NCBI GenBank assembly: GCA_033807695.1
Contig: CM066303.1
Coordinates: forward strand, 1,116,001 to 1,180,000
Reading direction: 5' to 3'
DNA: 64,000 nucleotides
DNA from: Daedaleopsis sinensis
Taxonomy: Eukaryota; Basidiomycota; Agaricomycetes; Polyporales; Polyporaceae
The notes below the pieces were generated by a model. The model was not told where the DNA came from. It did not search any database and was given only the letters and a program-made list of their open reading frames with translations. The stretch's first letter is position 1. The number at the start of each line of letters is the position of its first letter. This document shows positions 12,491-22,292 of this stretch, in pieces. A program made the position numbers and the translations under genes.

Positions 12491-12816
12491 ACCAATAATG
12501 TTGCTTTTGTACTCTGTTAATACTATATGATTTCAATCAGCTTGCTAAGCTAATGCATATAATGCTTTTGTACTACGCGAATATCATTAATGCTATTGAA
12601 GTAAGCTGATACTAGTAACCCTAGTATGCTCTGCCGACAATGTGATGCTATTGTGCTCAGCTAATACTAGCAATGCCATCTTCCTAAGCTAATATTGTAC
12701 CAATCAGACCCAAGCACCTATGATATTCGCCTAGTACGAAAGCATTATATGCATTAGCTTAGCAAGCTGATTGAAATCATATAGTATTAACAGAGTACAA
12801 AAGCAACATTATTGGT
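12491..12816. repeat. 75 bp perfect inverted repeat with 176 bp spacer
   Basis: Bases 12491-12565 are the exact reverse complement of 12742-12816; similarity continues inward for about 20 bp with a few mismatches. The arms contain TGCTTTTGTACTCTGTTAAT. Confidence 0.9.
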
Positions 12817-12832
12817 ATTAGTGTATACTCCA

Positions 12833-13034
12833 CACATCTGTCTGCAGACGGCCACCCTATTTGGGCAGCCCGTGTGTAGACTACCCGCCCTACGTCGTCT
12901 GGCCCTTCAAGTTCCGTCTCTTTATTCAAAACTCCTCAGTATATTACTGTAAGCTCATACACATAGTACTGCTAATATGATGCCAAATTCCAGGCCCAAG
13001 TAGACCGGGCCGCACTATACGAACAGCTGTAATA
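12833..13034 (+). repeat. Copy A of ~285 bp dispersed repeat, truncated
   Basis: Starts TATACTCCACACATCTGTC and follows the other copies through AGTAGACCGGGC to ACAGCTGTAATA, but lacks the last ~80 bp. The internal hairpin seen in copies B and C is mismatched here. Confidence 0.8.
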
Positions 13035-13552
13035 GTATACACTCGTTCAAACATATCAAAATGGTACAGTAATAGGCTATTGCAACAGCATTAACAAAGT
13101 TTGCTAAGCGCAACTTGAACAGCAGCACAACAATATTTGTCTCAGTGAAGCGTAATAGTGTTAACAGTATTAGATTAGTCAGTATCAGCATTGGCTCAGC
13201 AGACAACATTATCAGTAGTGAAGTGCAACAGTATTTGCAACATTAGCTGTGTCCACATGTCTTCGGGATGGTCAGATACAGTCTTCGGGATGGTCAGATA
13301 CACATAGCAGTGTTACATAGAATTCTAGTGTTTACTTAGTGCAGCAATATTAACAGTATTAGGTGAGCTTAACAGTACTGACTCGGACAGGATTAGGTGA
13401 ACATTGTTAGCAAAGCACAGGGCTGCAATGTGAAGCACAACAGCATTGTCAGCATTAGCTGAGCAACACAACATTATTGATATTAGTGAAGTGCATCAGC
13501 ATTCACAGCATTGTCAGCATTAGTATAGCAAAGCAACATTATTGGTATTAGT

Positions 13553-13836
13553 GTATACTCCACACATAGGTCTGCAGACGGCCGCCCTATTTGGGCGGCC
13601 CGTGTGTAGACTATCCGCCCTATGTTGTCTGGCCCTTCAAGTTCTGTCTCTCTATTCAAAATTCCTCAGTATATTACTGTAAGCTCGTACACATAGTACT
13701 GCTAATATGATGCCAAATTCCAGGCCCAAGTAGACCGGGCTGCGCTATACAAACAGCTGTAATATATGCTCTACGCCATAAGCGCGCAGTGAATACACCG
13801 TCCAACCGGCTCTCGGATGCGCTCACCGGGCGGCAA
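13553..13836 (+). repeat. Copy B of ~285 bp dispersed repeat
   Basis: Full-length copy. Its left end contains GGCCGCCC-TATTT-GGGCGGCC (13580-13600), an 8 bp perfect stem. The right end is GCGCTCACCGGGCGGCAAG. It lies between GGTATTAGTG and TATTAGGTG of the surrounding array, so it looks inserted, but no clean target duplication or terminal inverted repeat is visible. Confidence 0.85.
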
Positions 13837-14116
13837 GTATTAGGTGAGCTTAACAGTACTTACTCGGACAGGATTAATGTGAAGCACAACAGCATTGTCA
13901 GCATTAACTGAGCAACACAACATTATTGATATTAGTGAAGTGCATCAGCATTCACAGCATTGTCAGCATTAGTATAGCAAAGCAACATTATTGGTATTAG
14001 TGAAGAGCATTAGCAGCATTGCCAGCATTTGCTTAGCAACACAACATGATTTATATTAGTGAAGCATAACAGCATTGTCAGCATTAGTATAGCAAAGCAA
14101 CATTATTGGTATTAGT

Positions 14117-14397
14117 GTATACTCCACACATAGGTCTGCAGACGGCCGCCCTATTTGGGCGGCCCGTGTGTAGACTATCCGCCCTATGTTGTCTGGCCCT
14201 TCAAGTTCTGTCTCTCTATTCAAAATTCCTCAGTATATTACTGTAAGCTCGTACACATAGTACTGCTAATATGATGCCAAATTCCAGGCCCAAGTAGACC
14301 GGGCTGCGCTATACGAACAGCTGTAATATATGCTCTACGCCATAAGCGCGCAGTGAATACACCGTCCAACTGGCTCTCGGATGCCCTCGCCGGGTGG
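14117..14397 (+). repeat. Copy C of ~285 bp dispersed repeat
   Basis: Nearly identical to copy B over the whole length, including the 8 bp stem, with a few substitutions at the right end (GCCCTCGCCGGGTGGG). The preceding 250 bp of array also matches the sequence before copy B, so the duplicated unit is larger than the element. Confidence 0.85.
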
Positions 14398-14819
14398 GTT
14401 TAGCAACACAACATCAGCTAATACTAGCAATGCCATCTTCCTAAGCTAATATTGTACCAATCAGACCAAAGGACCTGGTGTGATTGGTGAAAAACAGCTA
14501 AATCGGTCACCATGATGTGAAGTGCCAAAGGTATTTTAAAAGTTGGTTGTGATACACTACTTTGGTCTTATCTCAGATCAGATTAGCTTAGCACACAACA
14601 TCATTAGTTGTAGTGAAGTGCAACAGCATTCACAGCATTAGCTTTGTCCAACAGCTTAGGTAAGTTTAAAACATTAGAGGGCGCAAGCTTAACCACCATG
14701 ACCGCGAACTGATGGCATGTCTAATGCACGTCGCGGGCAGGGACATGTCGCTGCACCGCGCACCGTGCGAGATTGACAACCTCCAAGTGGCGAAGGGCAG
14801 GCCCGGGACTCGTATCATG

Positions 14820-14850
14820 CAGAGGAGGAGGAGGAGGAGGAGGAGGAGGA
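14820..14850 (+). repeat. AGG microsatellite
   Basis: About ten AGG units just downstream of the AT-rich block. Confidence 0.9.
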
Positions 14851-15155
14851 TTGGCGAGCCTTGTGAGTCAGAACTATATGCACTGTCGGTCCGTAGTACT
14901 AGCACATTCTGACTCTGGCGCTTGCCGCGAGTCCTGCTTTGGAAGTGTGGGCACCGGGCACGATTCCCTTGTGCTCAGTGCATCAACGTGTAGAACCACC
15001 CGACACGACCGCACATCACGACACAAGTCGCAACGAGGGCCACTACTGCCAAGATCCATGACCGGGCACACCACCACGCAGGCACCTGCTGTCAGATTGC
15101 GAGCCACCTTCGCCAGCCCCTGCGAGGAGACACAGGCTCGGACAGTGACGTATGT

Positions 15156-15632
15156 CTATTCAGCTAGTAGGGCCAGGAAGGCCGTATCGTCAATCAACAT
15201 GAGAGGGGAGACCGTGTCAACAAGTTCAAAGATATCATATACGTAGTGCGCTATCGCTGGCAAGCATGCCAGTGTGTCCTTTTGCAGCAGTGCATCGAAG
15301 AACGCTGGCAGGGACAGCTGCTCCCGCATCCTGCCCAGGTCCCCCCGGAAGGTGAGAGCAACTTTCGAGTAGAGGCTGTCACGGAGGAGGATGATGTGGG
15401 CATGGTCACACTCCAGCAGGACGTGGAGCTCGGTCTCGACTGCCCAGCGCTTCTGACAGAAGCGGCAATCCGTCTCGCGCGCGGAGTGATGCAGTGAGCG
15501 GCTGATGTGGTTTCGGCTGGTTTCGGCCAGGATGAAGAGCGCGCAAGCGCTGGGTTCCTCGAGCAGGCGCTGGGTTCCTCGACAATCCCATCCCTTGCCA
15601 CGAGCCCCACTTAGAGGGTAGTGCCCCGACAA
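15156..15632 (-). pseudogene. LINE-type reverse transcriptase C-terminal remnant
   Basis: One open stretch contains [20 protein letters not shown], the Cys/His zinc-binding motif found after the reverse transcriptase domain of many non-LTR retroelements. It continues LRDSLYSKVALTFRGDLGRM and a hydrophobic tail FFDALLQKDTLACLPAIAHY. There is no upstream catalytic domain, so it is a truncated remnant. The family assignment rests on the zinc-knuckle motif and context. Confidence 0.6.
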
Positions 15633-15713
15633 AACTCCTTGTGTCTCATTTCTACCACTGGTCTGTTGCTCTCCGAATTGCTCTCATGCATCACGTCACG
15701 AGGAACTACCCAG

Positions 15714-15923
15714 TTAACCACAGCCACTCCGTCCTGTAGGCACTCGCCAAGGCAACAACAAGGGCGGAACTGTGAGTACCAGTTGAAACATATCGAAGAC
15801 GTAGTGTGCGAACGATGGTAAGCAGTCGTCCTTCCTCAGTATGCAGTCTACAAATTGCGGGGTGGTGGTGGGATCTACACCTTTGCTGGCTTTAGAGCCA
15901 TTAGATGTCAAGCCCATGGCCAT
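15714..15923 (-). pseudogene. Second LINE C-terminal tail fragment
   Basis: Encodes FVDCILRKDDCLPSFAHYVF, clearly related to the tail of the remnant at 15156-15632 (FFDALLQKDTLACLPAIAHY). Only this tail is preserved. The two fragments share orientation and are 80 bp apart. Confidence 0.5.
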
Positions 15924-15969
15924 GGTGTATACTCGCCATTTCTTGATCCCTCAACCGACTAAGGATCTC

Positions 15970-17375
15970 TCCCTGCACAGATTTGTGATCGCGCCCAAGA
16001 CGATGAATCGTACCACAACTCCATTGCCACCATATTCGATCTCGCCAAAAAAGGGTCCCACCGCTCGCTCGACTCTGCAGGCAACATCAACCAGGACACC
16101 TGCCCGAGAAGCATCTCATCACAGCCCTCCGCGGTCTTCGCCGATTCCTCGAACGTCTCGCGGGCGACAAGTCTCTCGACGGCTTCTTCTCCGCCCTCCG
16201 CGTCTGCGGCGTCGACATCCAACGAGACCCCGCCATCCGCTCGTGGTGCGACCAGCTCATCGCCCACCTCCGCAAGAACCCTCGACGAGCGCGGGTACGC
16301 ACGCAGCGACAAGGCGAAGCGCAACTTGAAGACCAAGAGGCTTCGAAAGGAGTGAGTCTCGGACAAGGGCCGCGCGTGGATGTACGTTTGCTGACATTTA
16401 CGCGTAGAACCGAGTACAAAGACAACGACATCGAGTTCGTGCTCGAGAACCTCGACCGTGATGTCGCGAAGTTCTCCCTCCTCCTGGGGCACGTCTACAC
16501 CTGCAACATCACCGACATCGACATTAAGGCGCCAGTCGTTGGCAAGACTGACACCTACGTCGGCACGCTCACCCGGGTGTATATGCAGGGCCTCCATATT
16601 CAGATCAAGGAGGTCTCGTTCTAGTACTTATGACAAGACGGCGACCGTCGGGCCCGCCGGATACAAAGGCCTGCTCAAGTCTACGCTCCCACCCCAAGGC
16701 GCCGACGTCGACATCGTAGTGCGCTCCCTCCCGAACTCGCCTCTCCAGGAACACTCTCACCACGAGGGCTTCCTCGACGTGCTGCGAAGGTCTCGGACGA
16801 GCTCGATTTCTCCGTGCGCAAGTCCCAACCACCAGATCCCTCGTGTCCGTCTTCAAGACCGTCATGCTCTCCCGCTTCCGGGAGGCGCTGCAGACGGTGC
16901 TCGAGCAGCAGATCCGGGGCGCGCTGTAGTACGCGGATGCGTTTTCGTGGGACGTCGGCCGGCGCGCGGACGTGTTCGCGGACACGGGGCTCCCGCGCGG
17001 CGTGAGAGTCGTCGCGGGCTTCTGGTCGGAGCTCGGGCACGTTGTTCTCGGGCTGGAAGGCAACGGGCACGGGGATCATCATGGACGACAAGGCGTCGGA
17101 CGCGACCTTCGCGATGGGCGCGGAGCCGCAGGTCCTGTCGGGCGAGAAGCATGGGCGAAGGGGACGTTCCCAGAGAGCGTGAAGGAGCACGCGAGAAGAA
17201 TACGGACATGGACGTGGACGCGCTTGTCGCGAATGCGAAGGGCGTCACGCAGCAGGCGGGGGAGACGGTGAAGGAGACGGTACAGGCGGTGAAGGGCTGG
17301 AAGGACACGGTGGAGAGTAAGGTCGAGGCGGAGAAGGCCAAGGACGGTTCGGAGAGCTCTGCGTTCGACTGGTGA
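15970..17375 (+). pseudogene. HAM1-like protein pseudogene (DUF5923/DUF4449-type)
   Basis: Pieces of one protein in shifting frames: DESYHNSIATIFDLAKK, then KHLITALRGLRRFLERLAG and SLDGFFSALRVCGVDIQRDP (frame changes near 16102 and 16280). An intron with GTGAGT donor and TAG acceptor (about 16351-16407) follows, then DIEFVLENLDRDVAKFSLLL and NITDIDIKAPVVGKTDTYVG. Stop codons interrupt at 16622-16624 and 16927-16929, and the frame shifts again near 16.77 kb. The C-terminus VKGWKDTVESKVEAEKAKDG...SAFDW ends at 17375. The family name is from memory of basidiomycete HAM1-like proteins. The retained intron argues for DNA-level duplication rather than retroposition. Several lesions make expression of a normal protein unlikely. 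Confidence 0.65.
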
Positions 17376-17689
17376 GCGTGTGCTACTAGTAGTGTTTTCT
17401 CTGGCGGGTTTCAAGGGCAAATGTACATGTATTAGTGTAATCGTGTTACTGCAACACACGATGGTTTATGCTCTCGCCCTTGTATCGCACTTGTGCCCGT
17501 TGGAAGGAGTGCGAACGCGCCGCGGCCCGCGGGTGCGTTTTGACAGCGCTCAATTTGAATCGCGTTCCCAGCGTCAATATCGGACCCTCTTCCTCCTCCG
17601 CGATGTCCACTTTGGCTCATGCTTCCGCTACACACACCCGCCATCGCCAACTCCTCAGGGAAAGTTAGTAGGTCACGCTATAAGCTGCG

Positions 17690-18420
17690 CCCGACCAAGT
17701 CCCCAGATGAGGTGCGCAAGTTCGTCCCGCCGCAAGCGGCTCATCACCGCGCAGCACATGGCCTACCGGACGTACTGCAAGTTCCCCGACCTGCCGCACC
17801 TGGGTCCCCGCCGACGCACCCACGCCTGCCACGACCAGTGACACCGAGGGCGGGCTCAAGATGCCTGCCGTCATGCGCTTCACGACCGTCCCTAGTCACC
17901 GTGCGTCCCCAGTCACCGTGCGTTCCCGCCCCCGCCCCCGTCTCCGTATGTGTGTGTCGGCGGTAGCTGACAAGGTACCCCGGACGCTGGGTGTGCAGTG
18001 CTGACGGCGGTACTCTCGAAGTGCGGGATGAGCGTGTGGATGTTCTGCGCGTTCGCAATCCTCTCGCTCCGGAAGCAGCTCGCGATCGTGTACATCGGGT
18101 CGCGAAGGAGGCCAGCTGAGGTGCGTCGCACCGTCTCTTTCTTCCCTTGCACAGATACATGGCTTCCGGTACGGTACTGACTCCTACTGAGGATCAGACT
18201 GCTGCTGCAGACGCCGCCCAGGCGCAGACCACCGGGCTCAAGGTCGTCGTCATCCTGATCTTGCTCGCGGTCACGGCCGTCAGGATGTGGTTCATCAACA
18301 AGAAGATGGACGAGGTCAAGCACCGCGTCGTGTGCGCGCGGCGCAAGGCCAGGTGCGTCACTTCACTTTTCCCCCTCTGTGCTCGCCCGAGATGCAGTGG
18401 CTCATGCATGATGGCCCGTG
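17690..18420 (+). pseudogene. Integral membrane protein fragment (TVP38-like?)
   Basis: Frame-broken segments: KRLITAQHMAYRTYCKFPDL (about 17.74 kb), EGGLKMPAVMRFTTVP (about 17.86 kb), then after an intron LTAVLSKCGMSVWMFCAFAI with LSLRKQLAIVYIGS (18.0-18.1 kb), and after a second intron a membrane segment GLKVVVILILLAVTAVRMWF followed by INKKMDEVKHRVV and an Arg/Lys-rich end. The order of hydrophobic segments and the basic tail resemble the C-terminal part of fungal Golgi TVP38 proteins, but this is a tentative resemblance. Frames change between exons, and no start or upstream half is present. Confidence 0.4.
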
Positions 18421-18479
18421 CAGGCAGGCCAGGGCACTCCCAGACTCGGACCTGTACCCGTCGCCTCCGGCCCCGATGC

Positions 18480-19353
18480 GGACGGCTCGGACAGTATCCT
18501 CCACTTGCTCGTCCTCCTTCAGGTCCTCCCGGTCTGCCGCCTCAGTACATGGCTCCTCCGCAGCGCATGCCCTCCGGTCAACCGCAGGGCCGCCCGGACA
18601 GGGACCCTATGGGGCTCCCTCAATGCAGTCTCCGCCCCTTCCTCACGGTCACCAGCCATTCTCACCACCCGGTCCCGGGGCGCAGTACGGACAAGGACCA
18701 CCTCAGTTTGCCCGTGCTACCCCGCTGCCGGGTGCAGCGACCTCGGGTCCTTACGCTCCTCCGCCTCAGCAACAGACGTCTGGTCCATACGCAGCCCCAC
18801 CGCAGCAACAGCAGCACTTCTCGCCCCAACAGCCTGGCCCGGGCATGCCGCCGCCGCCGCCGATGGGTGGGGCCGCGCCTCCGCCATCGGCGGCGCGGTG
18901 CGACTCCTGGGGGTGTGCCCCCTCCGCCGCGGGCGAAGCCCGGCCCTCCGCCCCCCAATACCGTGAGTGTAGAAGTAAGAGTTTGCAACATGCGCGTGCT
19001 GATGAGCCCTATCCAGCACCTGGCGATCGCAGTCACATCCCGGAGGACCTCCGCCCCATCTTCCAGGTTGTGTCTGGACAGCTTGAGCAGCTGAAGCAGG
19101 TTACTCCGGTAGGTCATACGTATATGCATGTCAGGGTGTTTCGTTCTGACGCGGGGTATATGCTAGCCACAACAGTTCTTGTTACGTCTTTCTTTCGTAG
19201 CATGCTGACGATTTCTGTCTGTCTGTAGCGATGGATGCGCACGACCGCGACCAGGCACTGGCGATCCACATGGACATCCTCACCCGTGCGTTCGCGACGG
19301 AGGACATCGGGTTGTGGATGTCGGACGTCAAGCAGCTCATCGTGCGGCTGTAA
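18480..19353 (+). pseudogene. SEC31: SEC31 C-terminal fragment (COPII outer coat)
   Basis: A Pro/Gln-rich segment (PPSGPPGLPPQYMAPPQRMP, later SGPYAAPPQQQQHFSPQQPG) shifts frame at least twice near 18.59 and 18.89 kb. It then reads GDRSHIPEDLRPIFQVVSGQ, a motif typical of the Sec31 C-terminal helical domain. After an intron it resumes AMDAHDRDQALAIHMDILTR and ends QLIVRL at 19353. The helices expected between these two parts are missing. It begins almost where the SEC31 pseudogene at 38444-40812 stops, so the two are complementary. Sec31 forms the outer cage of COPII vesicles; this piece cannot do so. Confidence 0.65.
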
Positions 19354-19681
19354 CTTGAACGTAGGAAGAGTGGCTATTTAACGATGTTCACGAACGACAA
19401 AAGAGACGCGTAAGATCGAGGATGGTTCTTATAGTGGATTAACTTGCAGATTCCTGTTTCAAGCTCAAGATGGATTGATTTCGACCGAAAGCGACGCTGT
19501 TGTCGCTGACCGCAATCAGCAGAAGTATTCGTCCATGATTGACATGGAATTTACAGCCTCGGCCTGTAATTTACAGGCCGTGGTTGTACGTGCATATGGG
19601 GTCAGTTATGTTTAGCGCCAGGGTACGATCTCGTTCCGCATGCTCGTTCAATCGTACTAAGTAGGAGAGGCTGATGGTCGT
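19354..19681. other. Intergenic, nothing recognised
   Basis: About 330 bp between the SEC31 fragment and the convergent FAD oxidase stop. It contains a short near-palindrome around TTTACAGCCTCGGCCTGTAA (19551-19570). Confidence 0.5.
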
Positions 19682-21475
19682 CTAAGACATGATTACCTCA
19701 TGCATGTCGCGAACGCCATGTACGAGTTTACATACTGTACATATGTATTCTTTCGCTTCAAGCCCGATCTCTAGCAAAGGTTCTATAGCGATGCCTTTAC
19801 TGAATATCTTGTTCGGATCGTATTTGGCCTTGATCTTCCGGAGTTGAGGCAGGTTATCCCCAAACACATCCTCGGGTTTTTCGTCTCCCTGACACATGTT
19901 GAGGAACCAGCCCAAGTCGCTCCCAGACAGCTCTGCGTTTTTGTTGCGCACAAGCTGCACCACTTCGGCCGCGAACGTTTTGCATGCCTCAACAGACTCT
20001 TGTGTCGTCGACCTAGCAAGTACGCACTGCCGTCAGGGCACACGCGCCCGAGAAATAATCAATCCCCAGGCAAGACGCACGCACCTTCCTTGTACGGCTA
20101 TCCAATAGTGCGGCTCGCGAGTCTGGAGCGCAGTCTCGTCCCCTTTGACGTCCGCGATCCTATCTGGCACAGTGAGGTCCCACAGCACGGCGGACGCACG
20201 TACGTCCGCACTTCTCTCCGTGAACGCAATCCACTTCTCCCAGACTACGCGCAGGAGCTCGGGGAAGAAGTCGGCGAACATCGTCCAGCGTATGACCAGC
20301 CGGAGCGGCGCGAGCGCGAGCGCTCTGTCTGCCCCATGTGAGAGTGCGAGGAAGTCAGGGACGAGGGCGACTTGATCTACGAGCGGCTTCGGGCGAAGTG
20401 TAGAACCCGGGTCGTGCTCGAGGTGGCGGAAAGGCGCGAATACGGTGGTAGCCCGTGTGCCGTCCGTGTCGTGGAGCGTTGATGGGAGTATCACAATAGA
20501 CGGCTGCAACCGCGCAGGGTGATCATTAAGTGAGTCGAAGCATGGAGAAGGTAGATAGGGAGATGATAGAGGCTCACCTGGTAGTTGGGCGCTGGACGCG
20601 AGAAGCTCATCGTGAAACGTTCTGCAGGGGTTTGCGTCCTCTTCCATTCCTGTGATGCGAGAGCTCGAGAGTTTGTCACGAACCAGGCAAGGAGCTGTTG
20701 TAATACACTTACGTTGATTGCCTTGATGATCACCTCGAGCTCGCTCTCGGAATACACGAGGAGTCCAGAAGAGTACGGACCAGAGAATGGATGAATCTTG
20801 AAGACAAACTCTACCACAATCCGAACTGCCTGCCCCCGCCTGTCAAGCCGTGTAAGCTCCGTGTTTTTGAATGACATAACGGTTTATACCTCTGATAGCC
20901 CAGAATAGGTCCGGCTTCTCGACCCTGCTCGTCTTCACAATGCTCCCGTCGGCGAGGGCAACCGTGGCGGACAACAGGTTGTCGATCGCTAGTCCGTATT
21001 TGCCGCTGAGTGGACCATACCCTCCTCCGAGGGTATATCCGCCGACACCGACGAACCAGAGCGGCGAGCCGACGACGTCAACTTGAGTCTTGGAAGTGAC
21101 CTCGTATACGTCCCCCCACAGCGCGCCGCCCTGAACCGTAATGGACTTTTTATCTGGAGCGTGGACAACCTCGTTGAGCGTCGACAGGTCGATGACGATG
21201 CCACCGTCCGAGCTGGCCCAGGTAGACGAGTGTGCACCTCCGCCCTTGACGACTATCTCGACGGGAGGGCTATGAGCGGCTGCAAGTGCCAGAACGGGAG
21301 GGATGTCTGCGAACGTCGCGGGCTGCACGATGTAGGCCGCGGGGAGGGTGGAGAGGTCCGAGTTGCGTCTGAGCGCTGCCGTGTAAAATTCGCCACTGGA
21401 TGGTGTGAGGATGGTGTCTTGTAGTTGAAGGGTCTCCATGACAGTGTGTGCCCTCCCTGGAATAGTTCGGTACAT
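19682..21475 (-). CDS. FAD-linked oxidase (BBE-like), with apparent frameshift
   Basis: FAD-binding type-4 domain: PPVEIVVKGGGAHSSTWASS, GGIVIDLSTLNEV and VGVGGYTLGGGYGPLSGKYG. Introns follow at about 20.9, 20.7, 20.55 and 20.06 kb. The C-terminal part has FADFFPELLRVVWEKW and ends in a BBE-like segment NLPQLRKIKAKYDPNKIFSK. Starts at ATG 21475 or 21439 are possible. After the intron joining WAIRG, translation gives the expected GGRQFG, but the next residues IVVEFVFKIHPF are in another frame; one base appears missing between 20820 and 20821. All later splices keep frame. Enzymes of this family oxidise diverse alcohols or sugars, often in secondary metabolism, usually as secreted flavoproteins; no signal peptide is obvious here. 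It may be a young pseudogene or carry a sequence error. Confidence 0.75.
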
Positions 21476-21566
21476 GGAGGTAAGGCTAGGTTCGACTACT
21501 TATTTGTACCCAGCCGCTCTAGTCCGCAAGCGTTAGCCGTTTCACTCGGAACAGCGTCCGTTAGCA

Positions 21567-22223
21567 CGGCAGCGCACGCACGTCCCCGTGTCTCTGTGCG
21601 GGTACGAGCCTATGCTGTGGAGCCATATCATAACAGGAAGAAAGAGAGAGGATAGCAGAGACAGAAAGGAACGGACAAGAATAATCACTCACCCAACGAA
21701 AAGGAAGGGTTCATGCGCCAAATATCTACTCCGCGGCTTGGAAAGTCGCGACGTCGGCGTGCGCGTCCTCCTCTGCTTTGATTTCCTCTAGGTTTATGGC
21801 TGATATGGTGAGGTGAAAGTCGTCCGGCAGCAAATGGGGAGAGCCAGACAATGGGCATGCTAGTGGGCAACTGAGAAGATTGTGGCCGGCGGCTGCGTCT
21901 GAAGAACGATGGTACAGGGACCACCATATGCGCTCGCGTAGATTATAGTCTAAAATGAGGAGTACAGAACGGTGACCCCATGATATTGGCAGCGTAGTAG
22001 CTCGAACGAAGCGGAGAGAGGGGGGGGAGGAGGAGGAGGAGGAGACCTAGTGTATTTCGGCGAGATCTAGCAGGGCGAGGGCAAGATGATGGTTCCGACT
22101 CCCGAGTCAGTTGCTGTGGGCGCCTGTCCTTAGTCTCTTGGCGCTTATATCTCGCGCTCCTCATAGGCTCAGGCCCTACGTGAATTGCGCCATCAAAACC
22201 TCTTCTTCCTTCTTTGTTCTCCT
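21567..22223 (-). repeat. Inverted repeat arm A (~657 bp)
   Basis: Reverse complement of 42576-43225 with only scattered differences. The two translated 80-residue frames inside differ at two residues. A 7 bp net length difference lies between base 21927 and base 22191, a stretch that includes a GGA-type microsatellite (about 22020-22045). The arm lies just upstream of the FAD oxidase start. Confidence 0.92.
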
Positions 22224-22292
22224 CGAGTATCTACCGGTAGCTACCAGTGAAGATTCTTTTAAGCCCGTAACGTTAACCTTTACAAACCTGAC
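22221..22292 (+). repeat. Short copy of sequence at the SEC31 pseudogene 5' edge
   Basis: CCTCGAGTATCTACC...CTACCAGTGAAGATTCTTTT followed by AAGCCCGTAAC...TTACAAA matches 38351-38410, which includes an intron donor. It carries a small internal duplication (CTACCGGTAG) and lacks the TTTCAGT before AAGCCC. It directly abuts the end of inverted-repeat arm A. Confidence 0.75.

Larger units (their letters stand above)
10080..14700. repeat. AT-rich, gene-free nested repeat block
   Basis: No coding signal over about 4.6 kb. Base composition drops sharply compared with both flanks. The sequence is built from diverged copies of a motif around TAATGCTGACAATGCTG and CAATAATGTTGCTTTGC, plus-oriented at 11.4-12.5 kb and reverse-complemented at 13.1-14.1 kb, interleaved with the elements listed separately below. 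A 50 bp stretch near 12659-12711 recurs as a direct repeat near 14413-14465. Confidence 0.85.

Noticed and set aside
15959..16597. 212-codon minus-strand frame over the HAM1-like pseudogene
   Set aside because: Antisense shadow; the plus strand carries the family-like peptides.
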